Below, piece by piece: positions 8,243 through 17,081 of a DNA stretch of 64,000 nt; position 1 is the stretch's first letter, and each line of letters starts with the position of its first letter. The position numbers and the translations under genes were made by a program. Below the pieces are notes generated by a model that worked only from the letters and a program-made list of their open reading frames with translations, had not been told where the DNA came from and searched no databases. This DNA is from UBA3839 sp963627995 (GTDB taxonomy: Bacteria > Bacteroidota > Bacteroidia > Bacteroidales > Bacteroidaceae). The DNA is taken from NCBI GenBank assembly GCA_963627995.1, contig CAVGCV010000008.1, positions 9,024 through 73,023 of the forward strand, read 5' to 3'.

Positions 8243-10270
8243 CTATGCCGTGAGGATGGACTTCACTTGCTGGTAAACGTTCTCGGCCGTGAAGCCCAGC
8301 TTCTCGTCGAGCACTTTGTACGGGGCGGAGAATCCGAACGACTCAAGGCCCCAGATGCTGCCTTCGGCTGCGGGCACAAGTCCGAGCAGATTGACGGGCA
8401 GGCCCGCCGTGAGGCCGAACTTCTTCACGCCCGTGGGGAGGACCGACTGCTGGTACGCGGCGGGCTGCTCGCGGAACAGGCCTTCGGACGGCACGGACAC
8501 GACGCGCACCTTCGTGCCTTCCTTGCGCAGCAGTTCCGCACCCGCGACGAGCGTGCTCACCTCCGAGCCGCTGGCCACGAGGGCAACGTCGGGATTTTCG
8601 TCGCTGCCGGCAACGATGTAGCCGCCCCTTTGCACGAGGCTGTAGACGTTGCCTTCGGGCAGGTTCTGTATGTTCTGGCGCGAAAGGATCAGCGCGGTCG
8701 GGGTGGCCGTGTTCTCCATGGCGAGCGCCCACGCTGCGGTCGTCTCCTTTGCGTCTGCCGGACGGAGTACGAGGACGGAGGGCTTTCCGTGGTGGTTGTG
8801 CAGCTTTTCCATCAGGCGAATCTGCGCCTCCTGCTCGACGGGCTCGTGGGTGGGTCCGTCTTCGCCTACGCGGAATGCGTCGTGCGTCCAGATAAACTTG
8901 ACGGGAAGTTCCATCAGCGCGGCCATGCGCACTGCGGGCTTCATGTAGTCGCTGAACACGAAGAACGTGCCGCAGGCGGGGATGACGCCTCCGTGGAGCG
9001 CCATGCCGATGCAGCAGCACGCCATCGTCAGCTCGGCCACGCCGGCCTGGAAGAACGCGCCGGAGAAGTCGCCGGCGGTGAGGGCGTGCGTCTTCTTGAG
9101 GAATCCGTCGGTCTTGTCGGAGTTCGAGAGGTCGGCGGACGCGCAAATCATGTTCGGCACTTGCTCGGCCAGGATGGAAAGGCAGGCTGCCGATGCCGAG
9201 CGCGTGGCGTCGTTGTCCTTCTGCACGCATTTGCTCCAGTCAATTTTTGGCGCTTTTCCGGCGAACCAGTCGGCCTGCTGCGCCGCAGTCTCGGGATGGG
9301 CTTCCGCCCACGCCTTTTCCTCGGCGTGGCGCGCTGCGCAAATCTCTTCCAGCTCCTTGGCGCGGTTTGCGTACAGTTCCTGCACTTCGGGGAAGATTTG
9401 GAATGGATTTTCGGGGTCGCCGCCGAGGTTCTTGACCGTGTTGGTGAAAGCGTCGCCGCCCAGTGGCGCGCCGTGGGTCTTGCAGTTGCGCTCGTAGCTT
9501 GAGCCGTCGGCCTTGAGCGCGCCCTTGCCCATGATGCATTTTCCGATGATGAGCGTGGGCTTGCCCTTCACACCCTTGGCCTTGTCGAGCGCACAGCGGA
9601 TTTGTGCCGCGTCGTTGCCGGCAATTTCGATAACTTCCCAACCGAGCGCCTTGTATTTGGACGCTGTGTCTTCGTTCATCACTTCCTTTGTCTCTGTCGA
9701 GAGCTGGATGTCGTTGGAGTCGTAGAACATGATGAGGTTGTCGAGGCCGAGGACACCGGCGATGCGTGCGCCGCCCTGGCTGATTTCCTCCTGAACGCCG
9801 CCGTCGGAAATGTAGGCGTAGATGGTTTCCTTGGCGAACGTGGGGTTGCCGGTGTGCGCCGCCAGGAATTTTGCGGCGATGGCTGCGCCGATGGCGAACA
9901 CGTGTCCTTGTCCGAGCGGGCCCGACGTGTTCTCGATGCCACGTGCGATTTCAAATTCGGGGTGTCCCGTCGTGGGAGACCCCCATTGGCGGAGCTGTGC
10001 CAGTTCGTCAAGACTGAATTTTCCAATCAGGCAGAGCTGGGAGTAGAGCATCGGCGCCATGTGGCCCGGGTCGAGGAAGAAGCGGTCGCGCCCCACCCAT
10101 GCTGGATTTTTCGGGTCGTACTGAAGGTATTCCGAGTACAGCACGTTGATGAAGTCTGCGCCGCCCATCGCGCCGCCCGGATGGCCGGACTTTGCTTTTT
10201 CAACCGCCGCAGCGGCAAGGATGCGGATGTTGTCCGCCGCTTTGTTCAAGACATTGATAGGATTTGCCAT
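8243..10270 (-). CDS. tkt: Transketolase
   Basis: This 675-residue protein has the usual family length. It transfers two-carbon units between sugar phosphates with thiamine diphosphate in the pentose phosphate pathway. The N-terminal half has the substrate loop SGHPGGAMGG (residues about 28-37) and the TPP-binding stretch SDGGVQEEISQGG, with Ser replacing the first Gly of the usual GDG. DPGHMAPMLYS follows the family. The central pyrimidine domain has EDGPTHEP, and the C-terminal domain is complete. It is the last gene of the arabinose operon, 32 nt after the kinase, so pentose phosphate made from arabinose feeds straight into it. A strong terminator follows. Confidence 0.95.
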   Translation of the reverse strand: MANPINVLNKAADNIRILAAAAVEKAKSGHPGGAMGGADFINVLYSEYLQYDPKNPAWVGRDRFFLDPGHMAPMLYSQLCLIGKFSLDELAQLRQWGSPTTGHPEFEIARGIENTSGPLGQGHVFAIGAAIAAKFLAAHTGNPTFAKETIYAYISDGGVQEEISQGGARIAGVLGLDNLIMFYDSNDIQLSTETKEVMNEDTASKYKALGWEVIEIAGNDAAQIRCALDKAKGVKGKPTLIIGKCIMGKGALKADGSSYERNCKTHGAPLGGDAFTNTVKNLGGDPENPFQIFPEVQELYANRAKELEEICAARHAEEKAWAEAHPETAAQQADWFAGKAPKIDWSKCVQKDNDATRSASAACLSILAEQVPNMICASADLSNSDKTDGFLKKTHALTAGDFSGAFFQAGVAELTMACCCIGMALHGGVIPACGTFFVFSDYMKPAVRMAALMELPVKFIWTHDAFRVGEDGPTHEPVEQEAQIRLMEKLHNHHGKPSVLVLRPADAKETTAAWALAMENTATPTALILSRQNIQNLPEGNVYSLVQRGGYIVAGSDENPDVALVASGSEVSTLVAGAELLRKEGTKVRVVSVPSEGLFREQPAAYQQSVLPTGVKKFGLTAGLPVNLLGLVPAAEGSIWGLESFGFSAPYKVLDEKLGFTAENVYQQVKSILTA

Positions 10271-10302
10271 ATCTTTGATAAGAGTTTGTTTGGAGTGGAA
10301 TG

Positions 10303-11901
10303 TTATTGTTTGTGACTGACCGCAGCTTTTTCGATGGCCAGTCCTTTCTTGTAGTTCTCGATGTAAGTGTTGAAGCCTGCAACGTCTTCTTCAGTCGGGG
10401 TAATCTCGAAACCGTCGTTGCCGGCGAACACTGATTCGTCGAGGAAGTCGGCGAGTGGCAGGCCTTTCTTGTTATTGACAAGGTATGACCCCAGCAGGGC
10501 AATGCCCCATGCGCCGCCCTCTCCTGCTGTTTCCATGACGGAGATGGGCGAGTTGAGGGCTGCGGCAAGAATGCGTTGTCCTACGCCTTTGGTCGTGAAG
10601 TAGCCGCCGTGGCCGGTGATGCGGTCTACTTTGATTTTTTCTTCTTTGAAAAGAATGTCATTGCCGATTTTCAATACGCCGATAGCTCCGTATAGATGGG
10701 CACGCATGAAGTTGGCGAGGGTGAACTTGTCGTTGGCGGAACGCACAAAGAGTGGACGCCCATCGGCCAATCCTGTTACGGGCTCTCCAGAGATGTTGTT
10801 GTAAGAAAGCAGGCCTCCACAGTCGGGACTTCCCTTCAATGCCACGTTGAAAAGGTTGGTGTAGAGCTGGTTCATATCGATGGGAATGCCCATCAGTTCT
10901 TGGTATTCCTTGAATATTTTTACCCATGCGTTGATGTCGGAAGTGCAGTTGTTGCAGTGGACCATGGCCACGAGGCTGCCGTCGGGCGTTGTCACCATGT
11001 CGATGACCTCGTAAGGCTTCGACAGCTCTTTCTCAAGAACAATCATAGAGAAAGATGACGTGCCAGCCGACACGTTGCCCGTGCGTTGCTTGACGGCGTT
11101 GGTGGCTACCATGCCTGTTCCTGCGTCGCCCTCTGGGGGGCAGATTGGAATGCCGGGCTTCAAGTGGCCTGACACGTCGAGCTTTTGCGCTCCTTCCGGC
11201 GTGAGGAATCCAGCGTTTTCGCCCGCAAGAAGTGCGGTCGGTAGGATGTCGAGCAATGTCCATCCATAGTTTTTGGAAGCGACAAGGTGGTTGAATTTCT
11301 CCACCATTGTGGTGTCATAGGTCTTTGTCGCAGGGTCGATGGGTATCATGCCCGAGGCATCGCCAACGCCTAACACCTTTTTCCCCGTAATCTGCCAGTG
11401 GATGTAGCCGGCGAGCGTTGTAAGGAAGTCGATGTTGCCGACGTGCTCCTCATTGTCGAGAATGGCTTGATAGAGGTGCGAGATACTCCAACGGAGTGGA
11501 ATGTTGTAGGCAAAGAGCTCGGACAATTCTGCTGCGGCCTTTCCCGTGTTCGTGTTGCGCCAAGTGCGGAATGGTACAAGAATTTCCTCGTCTTTGTTGA
11601 ATGCCATGTAGCCATGCATCATGGCGCTGATGCCGATGGCTGCCAATCTTTCGATTTCGATATCGTACTGGTCTCGGACATTGGCGCGGAGGTTGGCGTA
11701 ACAGTCTTGAAGACCATACCAAATGGCTTCGATGCTATATGTCCAAAGTCCGTCAACCAATTGGTTCTCCCAAGTATGGCTTCCTTGCGCAATAGGCTTA
11801 TTTTCTTCGTCAATCAAGACTGCTTTGATTCTTGTCGAGCCAAACTCAATGCCAAGAATAGCTTTCCCTGTCTCGATGGTGGATTTTGCATCTAAGTTCA
11901 T
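10303..11901 (-). CDS. araB: FGGY-family carbohydrate kinase, probable L-ribulokinase
   Basis: This 532-residue FGGY kinase would phosphorylate L-ribulose from arabinose isomerase, giving the substrate of AraD. It opens with the ATP-binding strand ILGIEFGSTRIKAVLID (residues about 15-31). It has the substrate-site region GISAMMHGYMAF and the phosphate-binding segment GNVSAGTSSFSMIV. The C-terminal HGGYF...AALNSPISVMETAGEGGAWG region is conserved in the family. Sequence alone cannot separate ribulokinase from xylulokinase. The position directly after araA and araD, with no other kinase in the operon, makes L-ribulokinase the best reading. A hairpin lies between this gene and araA. Confidence 0.85.
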   Translation of the reverse strand: MNLDAKSTIETGKAILGIEFGSTRIKAVLIDEENKPIAQGSHTWENQLVDGLWTYSIEAIWYGLQDCYANLRANVRDQYDIEIERLAAIGISAMMHGYMAFNKDEEILVPFRTWRNTNTGKAAAELSELFAYNIPLRWSISHLYQAILDNEEHVGNIDFLTTLAGYIHWQITGKKVLGVGDASGMIPIDPATKTYDTTMVEKFNHLVASKNYGWTLLDILPTALLAGENAGFLTPEGAQKLDVSGHLKPGIPICPPEGDAGTGMVATNAVKQRTGNVSAGTSSFSMIVLEKELSKPYEVIDMVTTPDGSLVAMVHCNNCTSDINAWVKIFKEYQELMGIPIDMNQLYTNLFNVALKGSPDCGGLLSYNNISGEPVTGLADGRPLFVRSANDKFTLANFMRAHLYGAIGVLKIGNDILFKEEKIKVDRITGHGGYFTTKGVGQRILAAALNSPISVMETAGEGGAWGIALLGSYLVNNKKGLPLADFLDESVFAGNDGFEITPTEEDVAGFNTYIENYKKGLAIEKAAVSHKQ

Positions 11902-11918
11902 GTGCGGTGATTTAACAG

Positions 11919-11993
11919 GCAGCGTTTAGCCCTTAAGGCCTTGCAGCGGGAAAAAGCCATTTTCCATGCCAGCCCTTAAGAACTAAACGCTGC
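11919..11993 (-). other. Intercistronic hairpin between araA and araB
   Basis: GCAGCGTTTAG at 11919-11929 pairs perfectly with CTAAACGCTGC at 11983-11993. Shorter self-complementary pieces lie inside (CTTAAGG; GGAAAA/TTTTCC). There is no T-tract, so it is more likely an RNA-processing or stability element that sets the araA:araB ratio than a full terminator. Confidence 0.6.
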
Positions 11994-12000
11994 TCAAGGT

Positions 12001-13533
12001 TTAACTAAGGGATTTGTTCAGCATATAGTAAACTTCGTTGTTGCGAAGTTGCTGCTTGAAGTCTGCAATGGTGGTATCCTTGTTGATGTGAACCATTTCT
12101 ATGCCAGCAATTTCGGCATAGTCTTCCCAATATTCAGCAGTAAGCTTGTAAGAGAAGCAGGAATGGTGTGTGCCGCCGGCAAGAATCCATGCGCCAGCAC
12201 CGACTTCAAAGTTTGGCATTGGTATCCAAAGGGCAGAGGCTACGGGCAGTTTTGGCAGTGGTTTTGGCTTAATGCACTCCACGTCATTGACAATCAGGCG
12301 GAAGCGGTTGCCCATATCTACGACGGTTGCAGTGATGCCGCTGCCCACTTTTGAGGTGAACACGAGGCGTGCCGTTTGTTCTTTACGGATGCCGATACCA
12401 AGGAAATGGACTTCCAGTTTGGGACGAGCTTCCGCTTTGATAAGAGGGCATACTTCGAGCATGTGGCTCTGAAGAATTGCCGACTTCGCTCCGTCGAAGT
12501 TGAGCGTGTAGTCCTCAAGGAAAGAACATTCTTGTCCTTGGCTCATCACCCACACTGTGCGGTAGAGAGCGGCGGATTTCCAGTCGCCCTCTGCTCCAAA
12601 GCCATAACCCTCGGCCATGAGACGTTGTGTTGCAAGTCCTGGAATTTGGTCGAAGCCTTCGAAATTCGGATCGTTGATGTCTTGCGTTCCGAGGTCGTCG
12701 AAATTTGTCGTGAAACCTTTTGCTCCCTTTTCTTTGAGGATGGAGCGGATGGCAAGTTCAGCCTTTGCAGCATTCCAAACCTTTTGGCCGTTGCCTTTCG
12801 TCTTGTCTTCGAGTTCGGGAGCGTGGTCGTATTCCTTCATGTAGGTGGCGAAGAGCTCGTCTGTTTGTTCGTCGGTGATTTTCTTCCAATGTTCCATCAG
12901 CTCACTGACTGGGCAATAGTCCACATGATAGCCCATAACTTGCTCTGCTGCTACTTTGTCGCCATCCGTCACGGCCACATTGTTCATCTGGTCGCCAAAA
13001 CGCAGAATCAGCATGTCTTGTGCGTCGGCCCAAGCCGCTGCGACACGTGCCCAAACCGCAATGCTCTTTTGAGCCTTTTCATCTTTCCAATAGCCAACGA
13101 CCACCTTTCTACGAAGACGTAGGCGGGCGCAGATATGACCGAATTCACGGTCGCCATGGGCACTTTGGTTCAGGTTCATGAAGTCCATGTCCATGGTGTC
13201 CCACGGAATCTCCGCATTGTATTGCGTGTGGAAGTGGAGCAAGGGCTTCTTTAGCTGCTGCAAACCGTGTATCCACATCTTTGCAGGAGAGAACGTGTGC
13301 ATCCAAGTGATGATTCCGATACATTTTTCATCATTGTTTGCAGCTTTCATGACGGATTCCACTTCTTTGCTGGAATTTGCCGTACCTTTATAGACGACTT
13401 TTACAGGGATGTTCCCGCTATCGTTGAGACCGGCAACCATTTCCTTGGAGTGTGCATCAACAGCTACGACAGCGTCGCCTCCATAGAGTAACTGTGCGCC
13501 AGTTACCCACCAAATTTCATAATTTTCAAACAT
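12001..13533 (-). CDS. araA: L-arabinose isomerase
   Basis: This 510-residue enzyme interconverts L-arabinose and L-ribulose and needs Mn2+. The start is the ATG at 13533 (MFENYEIWWVTGAQLLYGG), which matches the family N-terminus; the frame stays open upstream but that part is not family-like. Recognisable family blocks are WMHTFSPAKMWIHGL, HFHTQYNAEIPWDTMDMDFMNLNQSAHGDREFG, the DMLILRFGDQMNNVAVTDGDKV region, QGQECSFLEDYTLNF and GGTHHSCFS near the C-terminus. The length is typical (about 500). It lies between araD, 31 nt upstream, and the kinase. Confidence 0.97.
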   Translation of the reverse strand: MFENYEIWWVTGAQLLYGGDAVVAVDAHSKEMVAGLNDSGNIPVKVVYKGTANSSKEVESVMKAANNDEKCIGIITWMHTFSPAKMWIHGLQQLKKPLLHFHTQYNAEIPWDTMDMDFMNLNQSAHGDREFGHICARLRLRRKVVVGYWKDEKAQKSIAVWARVAAAWADAQDMLILRFGDQMNNVAVTDGDKVAAEQVMGYHVDYCPVSELMEHWKKITDEQTDELFATYMKEYDHAPELEDKTKGNGQKVWNAAKAELAIRSILKEKGAKGFTTNFDDLGTQDINDPNFEGFDQIPGLATQRLMAEGYGFGAEGDWKSAALYRTVWVMSQGQECSFLEDYTLNFDGAKSAILQSHMLEVCPLIKAEARPKLEVHFLGIGIRKEQTARLVFTSKVGSGITATVVDMGNRFRLIVNDVECIKPKPLPKLPVASALWIPMPNFEVGAGAWILAGGTHHSCFSYKLTAEYWEDYAEIAGIEMVHINKDTTIADFKQQLRNNEVYYMLNKSLS

Positions 13534-13564
13534 AGTGCTTATAAATTTGAAGTTAGTGTGAATT

Positions 13565-14266
13565 TTAATGTTTTTGCCCCTTTTGTCCATAATAGGCATT
13601 GGGGCCATGCTTGCGCATGTAGTGCTTTTCAATCAGTAGGGGGTTCATGGTCGTCTGTGGATTAACTGCGAAAGAAACGAAAGCCATTTTCGCACATTGT
13701 TCCATGACTTTGGCGTTGTAGACGGCATTGTCAGGACTTGTTCCCCAAGCGAATGGCCCATGATTTTTCACCAATACGCCAGGGGTGTGGTCGGGGTTGA
13801 TTCCCTCGAACCGCTGGACAATCACATTGCCTGTTTCCAATTCGTAGTTGCCTTTCACTTCATCCTCACTCATGTCGGCTGTGCATGGAATGTCTTTGTA
13901 GAAATAATCGGCGTGCGTGGTACCAATGTTCGGTATGTCTTTTCCTGCCTGCGCCCATGCCGTGGCATAGGTGGAATGTGTGTGTACAACACCTTGAATG
14001 TTCGGAAATGCTCTGTAAAGAACAAGGTGCGTCGGGGTGTCGGATGAGGGATTGAGATTCCCATCAACGACTTTTCCTGTTGCCAAATCTACAACAACCA
14101 TGTCCTCAACTTTCATTTCGTCGTAGCTGACGCCGCTTGGTTTGATGACGACCAAGCCGTTCTCTCTGTCAATACCTGAGACGTTGCCCCAAGTAAAGAT
14201 GACAAGACCTTGCTTTACTAAGTCAAGGTTTGCCTTGAAAACTTTTTGTTTGAGTTCTTCTAACAT
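13565..14266 (-). CDS. araD: L-ribulose-5-phosphate 4-epimerase
   Basis: This 233-residue class II aldolase-fold enzyme (family about 231) converts L-ribulose 5-phosphate to D-xylulose 5-phosphate. The zinc-binding histidines are visible in VVHTHSTYATAWA and in the distal block EKHYMRKHGPNAYYGQ. The phosphate-binding parts TWGNVSGIDRENGLVVIKPSG and SSDTPTHLVLYRAF are intact, as is the NHGPFAWG segment. It starts 5 nt after the stop of the Nudix regulator and is followed by araA. The pathway fits transketolase at the end of the operon, which takes xylulose 5-phosphate. Confidence 0.96.
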   Translation of the reverse strand: MLEELKQKVFKANLDLVKQGLVIFTWGNVSGIDRENGLVVIKPSGVSYDEMKVEDMVVVDLATGKVVDGNLNPSSDTPTHLVLYRAFPNIQGVVHTHSTYATAWAQAGKDIPNIGTTHADYFYKDIPCTADMSEDEVKGNYELETGNVIVQRFEGINPDHTPGVLVKNHGPFAWGTSPDNAVYNAKVMEQCAKMAFVSFAVNPQTTMNPLLIEKHYMRKHGPNAYYGQKGQKH

Positions 14267-14271
14267 AATCT

Positions 14272-14922
14272 TTAAATTGTTGTATTTTTGAATTGAAAGA
14301 GCAAAGCTCCGCGTTTTGAACTTTGCTTGTCAATCATGTTTGTCTTGAGAAGAAATTCACGCTCAGTCATACACCTCCTGAAATTTCGTTTGTCGATGTT
14401 GTTACCCAATATGGTTTCATAAAGAACCTGCATTTGAGTAAGTGTGAAATATTGTGGCAGCAGGTGTGCTGCGATTGGTTCTAAAAAAATCAGCTCACGC
14501 ATTTTTTGTAGTGCTAATGTCACCATGTCTTGATGGTCGAAACAGAGTGGTGGCAGTTGCACATAGTCAACCCATTGAGCGGGATGCAGGGTGTGTTCGG
14601 CTTCGTACTTTTCCACATCGGACAAAGCGAAGTAAACAATGGAAACGACACGCTCTCCAGGATCGCGGTTTACTTCTCCAAAAGCACCCAGCTGGCGCAT
14701 GAAGATGTTCTCAATACCAGTAAATTCTGTAAGGACTCTTTGTGCTGCTTCGTCGATACTTTCATATTTCTCGACAAAACCTCCAATCAAAGAGTTTTCG
14801 CCCTCACCAGGATTGTAAGGACGCTTGTGTATCAGAATTTTTAAGTGTCCTTTATTGTACCCAAATATAACTATATCAACAGATACTTGGAACTTTGGAT
14901 ATTTGTCGTAGTAAGCGTTCAT
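14272..14922 (-). CDS. araR: Nudix-domain arabinose regulator AraR
   Basis: This 216-residue protein has an N-terminal Nudix domain (residues about 12-135) and a C-terminal winged helix-turn-helix (about 140-216: LPQYFTLTQMQVLYETILGNNIDKRNFRRCM). The ATG at 14922 (MNAYYDKYPKFQVSVD) matches the family start. The Nudix box GFVEKYESIDEAAQRVLTEF keeps Gly and the first Glu, but the REUxEExGU core reads RVLTEFTGI. The metal-binding glutamates are therefore incomplete, as expected for a domain that senses a sugar instead of hydrolysing nucleotides. Bacteroides AraR proteins of this type repress arabinose genes and are released by L-arabinose. Here the gene lies inside the operon it probably controls. 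Confidence 0.9.
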   Translation of the reverse strand: MNAYYDKYPKFQVSVDIVIFGYNKGHLKILIHKRPYNPGEGENSLIGGFVEKYESIDEAAQRVLTEFTGIENIFMRQLGAFGEVNRDPGERVVSIVYFALSDVEKYEAEHTLHPAQWVDYVQLPPLCFDHQDMVTLALQKMRELIFLEPIAAHLLPQYFTLTQMQVLYETILGNNIDKRNFRRCMTEREFLLKTNMIDKQSSKRGALLFQFKNTTI

Positions 14923-15014
14923 GAATTTCTTGCTTTTCCTGTGTCTTGGTATCTGTCGATGGATTATATCAGACAAGTAAGTCAATTTCTTTTGTTACTG
15001 AATGACTGGTGATG

Positions 15015-15065
15015 CAAGATTCCATGTGGGAAGCCCGTTGATAGGGCTTCCTGCATGGAATCTTG
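15015..15065 (-). terminator. Long hairpin after the sodium/sugar symporter gene
   Basis: Two 22-nt arms (15015-15036 and 15044-15065) pair with only two mismatches around a 7-nt loop. The hairpin lies just past the symporter stop (15074) and before the Nudix gene. No T-tract follows, so partial termination or 3'-end protection inside the operon is more likely than complete termination. Confidence 0.6.
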
Positions 15066-15073
15066 TCACGGAT

Positions 15074-17059
15074 TTACCACAATAGGGCGTAGAGAAGAAT
15101 CGTAATAACGGCAATGCCGATAGTTCCGATAGTATAGCCACGCGTCGTTATGAAAAGTCTAAGGTCAATAGGTAGAGCTTTCACATCCTTCACGTTGTCC
15201 TTAGAATTGCTATAGAGCCAGATGGCATTGCATCCAACGAGGACTCCAAAGAAGATGAATGCTTGGAAACCAATGTCGTTGAGGTAATCAATGATGTTGT
15301 TGTCAGGGTCTTTTACCTGATGCGTTGCGCCAATTGCTACGACGGCAGCCGCAACGACAATCATCACAAGGCCTGTTGCGCCAAGAACCTTTGACCAAAG
15401 AAGCATCTTTTGCTGGGCTTTTGGAGCGGGCGTTTCGCAATGGACGTAAGTTTTGTCCAAATAGGACAAGAGAATAAAGAATGATACAAGGATGATGAAA
15501 ATATAACCTGCACGGAATTGGAAGGCTACATCGGGGAAACAAACTTTGAAAAGAACGCCTAACGGGATAGTGAGAACGGCCGTCCATACTGCTGCAAGCG
15601 ACGAGGCGCGTTTCCAAAGAAGTCCAAGGCCAAAGACTGTGATGATTCCAGGATAGATGAAGCCGGAATATTCCTGGATGTATTGGAACGCTTGATCGAG
15701 TCCTCCAAGAAGAGGCTTCACAGCAATAGCTGCGATGAGGAGAGAGAAAAGGGCCACGAGCCGTCCTACGTTTACTAATTGCTTGTCACCTGCACCCTTG
15801 TTGATGTATTTTTTATAAATGTCCATCGTGAACAGGGTTGAGGTGGAGTTGAACATGGATGCTAATGAGGAAATGATGGCTGCCGCAAGGGCTGCAAAGC
15901 TTAGACCTTTAATGCCCGTTGGGGTGAAGTTACGGATAAGCCAAGGATATGCATCGTCTGAACGCTGGATTTCACCTTGAAGATGGAGATCTGTGAATTG
16001 CTCGGGATTTTGCATAATGTAGTATGCACAGATACCTGGGACAACGACGATGAAAGGGATGAGAATCTTCAAGAAACCAGCAAACACAAGTCCTTTCTTG
16101 GCTTCGTTGATGCTTCTTGCCGCAAGTCCTTTTTGAATGATATACTGATTGAATCCCCAGTATCCCAAATTTGTCAGCCAAACGCCACCCACAACAGCTG
16201 CGATTCCGGGAACATTGGCGAAAGCACTCGTGTTATGTGATTCTTGAATAACGAGATGGAAATGTACGTCGTTGGTGTGAGAACCAGTGGTCAAATCTGT
16301 GTACATTTTTCCAAATGCTGCCAATGCACCATCCACTCCATCAATGGCATTGGCCATTTCAGCGAGAGCGACATAAGCCGTAATCAAACCGCCTCCGACG
16401 AGGAATGTTACTTGCATCACATCCGTCCAGGCAACGGAGGCCAAACCTCCATAGATGGAATATACACCCGCGACAAGGAATAGACCGATGATGATGACCA
16501 TGCGCATTTCAATAGCCCATCCTCCGATTTCCAAAATTGCTCCTTGCAGACCGAGAATCTGCTCAATGGCCAGTGCGCCCAGCCAAGCTACGGATGTGAG
16601 ATTCACAAACACGTAGAGGAAAAGCCAAAGGATTGAGAACGCGAGTCCAACTCCGTCGTTGTAGCGTTCGCGCAAGAACTGAGGAATTGTGAAGATTTTC
16701 CTTTCAATCATCAGGGGGAGAAGGAACTTGCCGATAACTACCAGCGTGATGGCTGCCATCACTTCATAAGCAGCAATGGCAATGCCGTCAGCGTAGCCCG
16801 TTCCGGACATTCCGATGAATTGCTCGGCAGAAATATTGGCGGCGATGAGAGATGCTCCCACAGCCCACCATGTCAGCGTGTTCCCTGCCAAAAAATAGTC
16901 GTTGGCACTTTTTTCCTTGCCGTCTTTGTTGCGGCTAAGAAACAATCCCAAGCATACCAGGATGATGATGTATGCCGCAAGAATGATAAAGTCGATAGTT
17001 TTGAAGCCTGATTGCGCCACTCGGTCGGCAATGCTCATTGCTTCAGCAAAGTGATTCAT
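15074..17059 (-). CDS. Sodium/solute symporter (SSS family), probable L-arabinose transporter
   Basis: This 661-residue inner-membrane protein has about 14 hydrophobic segments. It resembles the Na+/galactose transporters of the SSS family (vSGLT type): DYFLAGNTLTWWAVGASLIAANISAEQFIGMSG in the first transmembrane helices, GVYSIYGGLASVAWTDVMQ, and LGYWGFNQYIIQKGLAARSINEAKKGL. It would use the sodium gradient to import the sugar metabolised by the neighbouring genes. It starts 15 nt before the end of the mutarotase leader gap (22 nt between genes) and is followed by a hairpin and araR. Operon context points to arabinose; galactose or another hexose cannot be excluded from sequence. Confidence 0.9.
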   Translation of the reverse strand: MNHFAEAMSIADRVAQSGFKTIDFIILAAYIIILVCLGLFLSRNKDGKEKSANDYFLAGNTLTWWAVGASLIAANISAEQFIGMSGTGYADGIAIAAYEVMAAITLVVIGKFLLPLMIERKIFTIPQFLRERYNDGVGLAFSILWLFLYVFVNLTSVAWLGALAIEQILGLQGAILEIGGWAIEMRMVIIIGLFLVAGVYSIYGGLASVAWTDVMQVTFLVGGGLITAYVALAEMANAIDGVDGALAAFGKMYTDLTTGSHTNDVHFHLVIQESHNTSAFANVPGIAAVVGGVWLTNLGYWGFNQYIIQKGLAARSINEAKKGLVFAGFLKILIPFIVVVPGICAYYIMQNPEQFTDLHLQGEIQRSDDAYPWLIRNFTPTGIKGLSFAALAAAIISSLASMFNSTSTLFTMDIYKKYINKGAGDKQLVNVGRLVALFSLLIAAIAVKPLLGGLDQAFQYIQEYSGFIYPGIITVFGLGLLWKRASSLAAVWTAVLTIPLGVLFKVCFPDVAFQFRAGYIFIILVSFFILLSYLDKTYVHCETPAPKAQQKMLLWSKVLGATGLVMIVVAAAVVAIGATHQVKDPDNNIIDYLNDIGFQAFIFFGVLVGCNAIWLYSNSKDNVKDVKALPIDLRLFITTRGYTIGTIGIAVITILLYALLW

Positions 17060-17081
17060 TAGAATATTAGGTGTGTAGTTG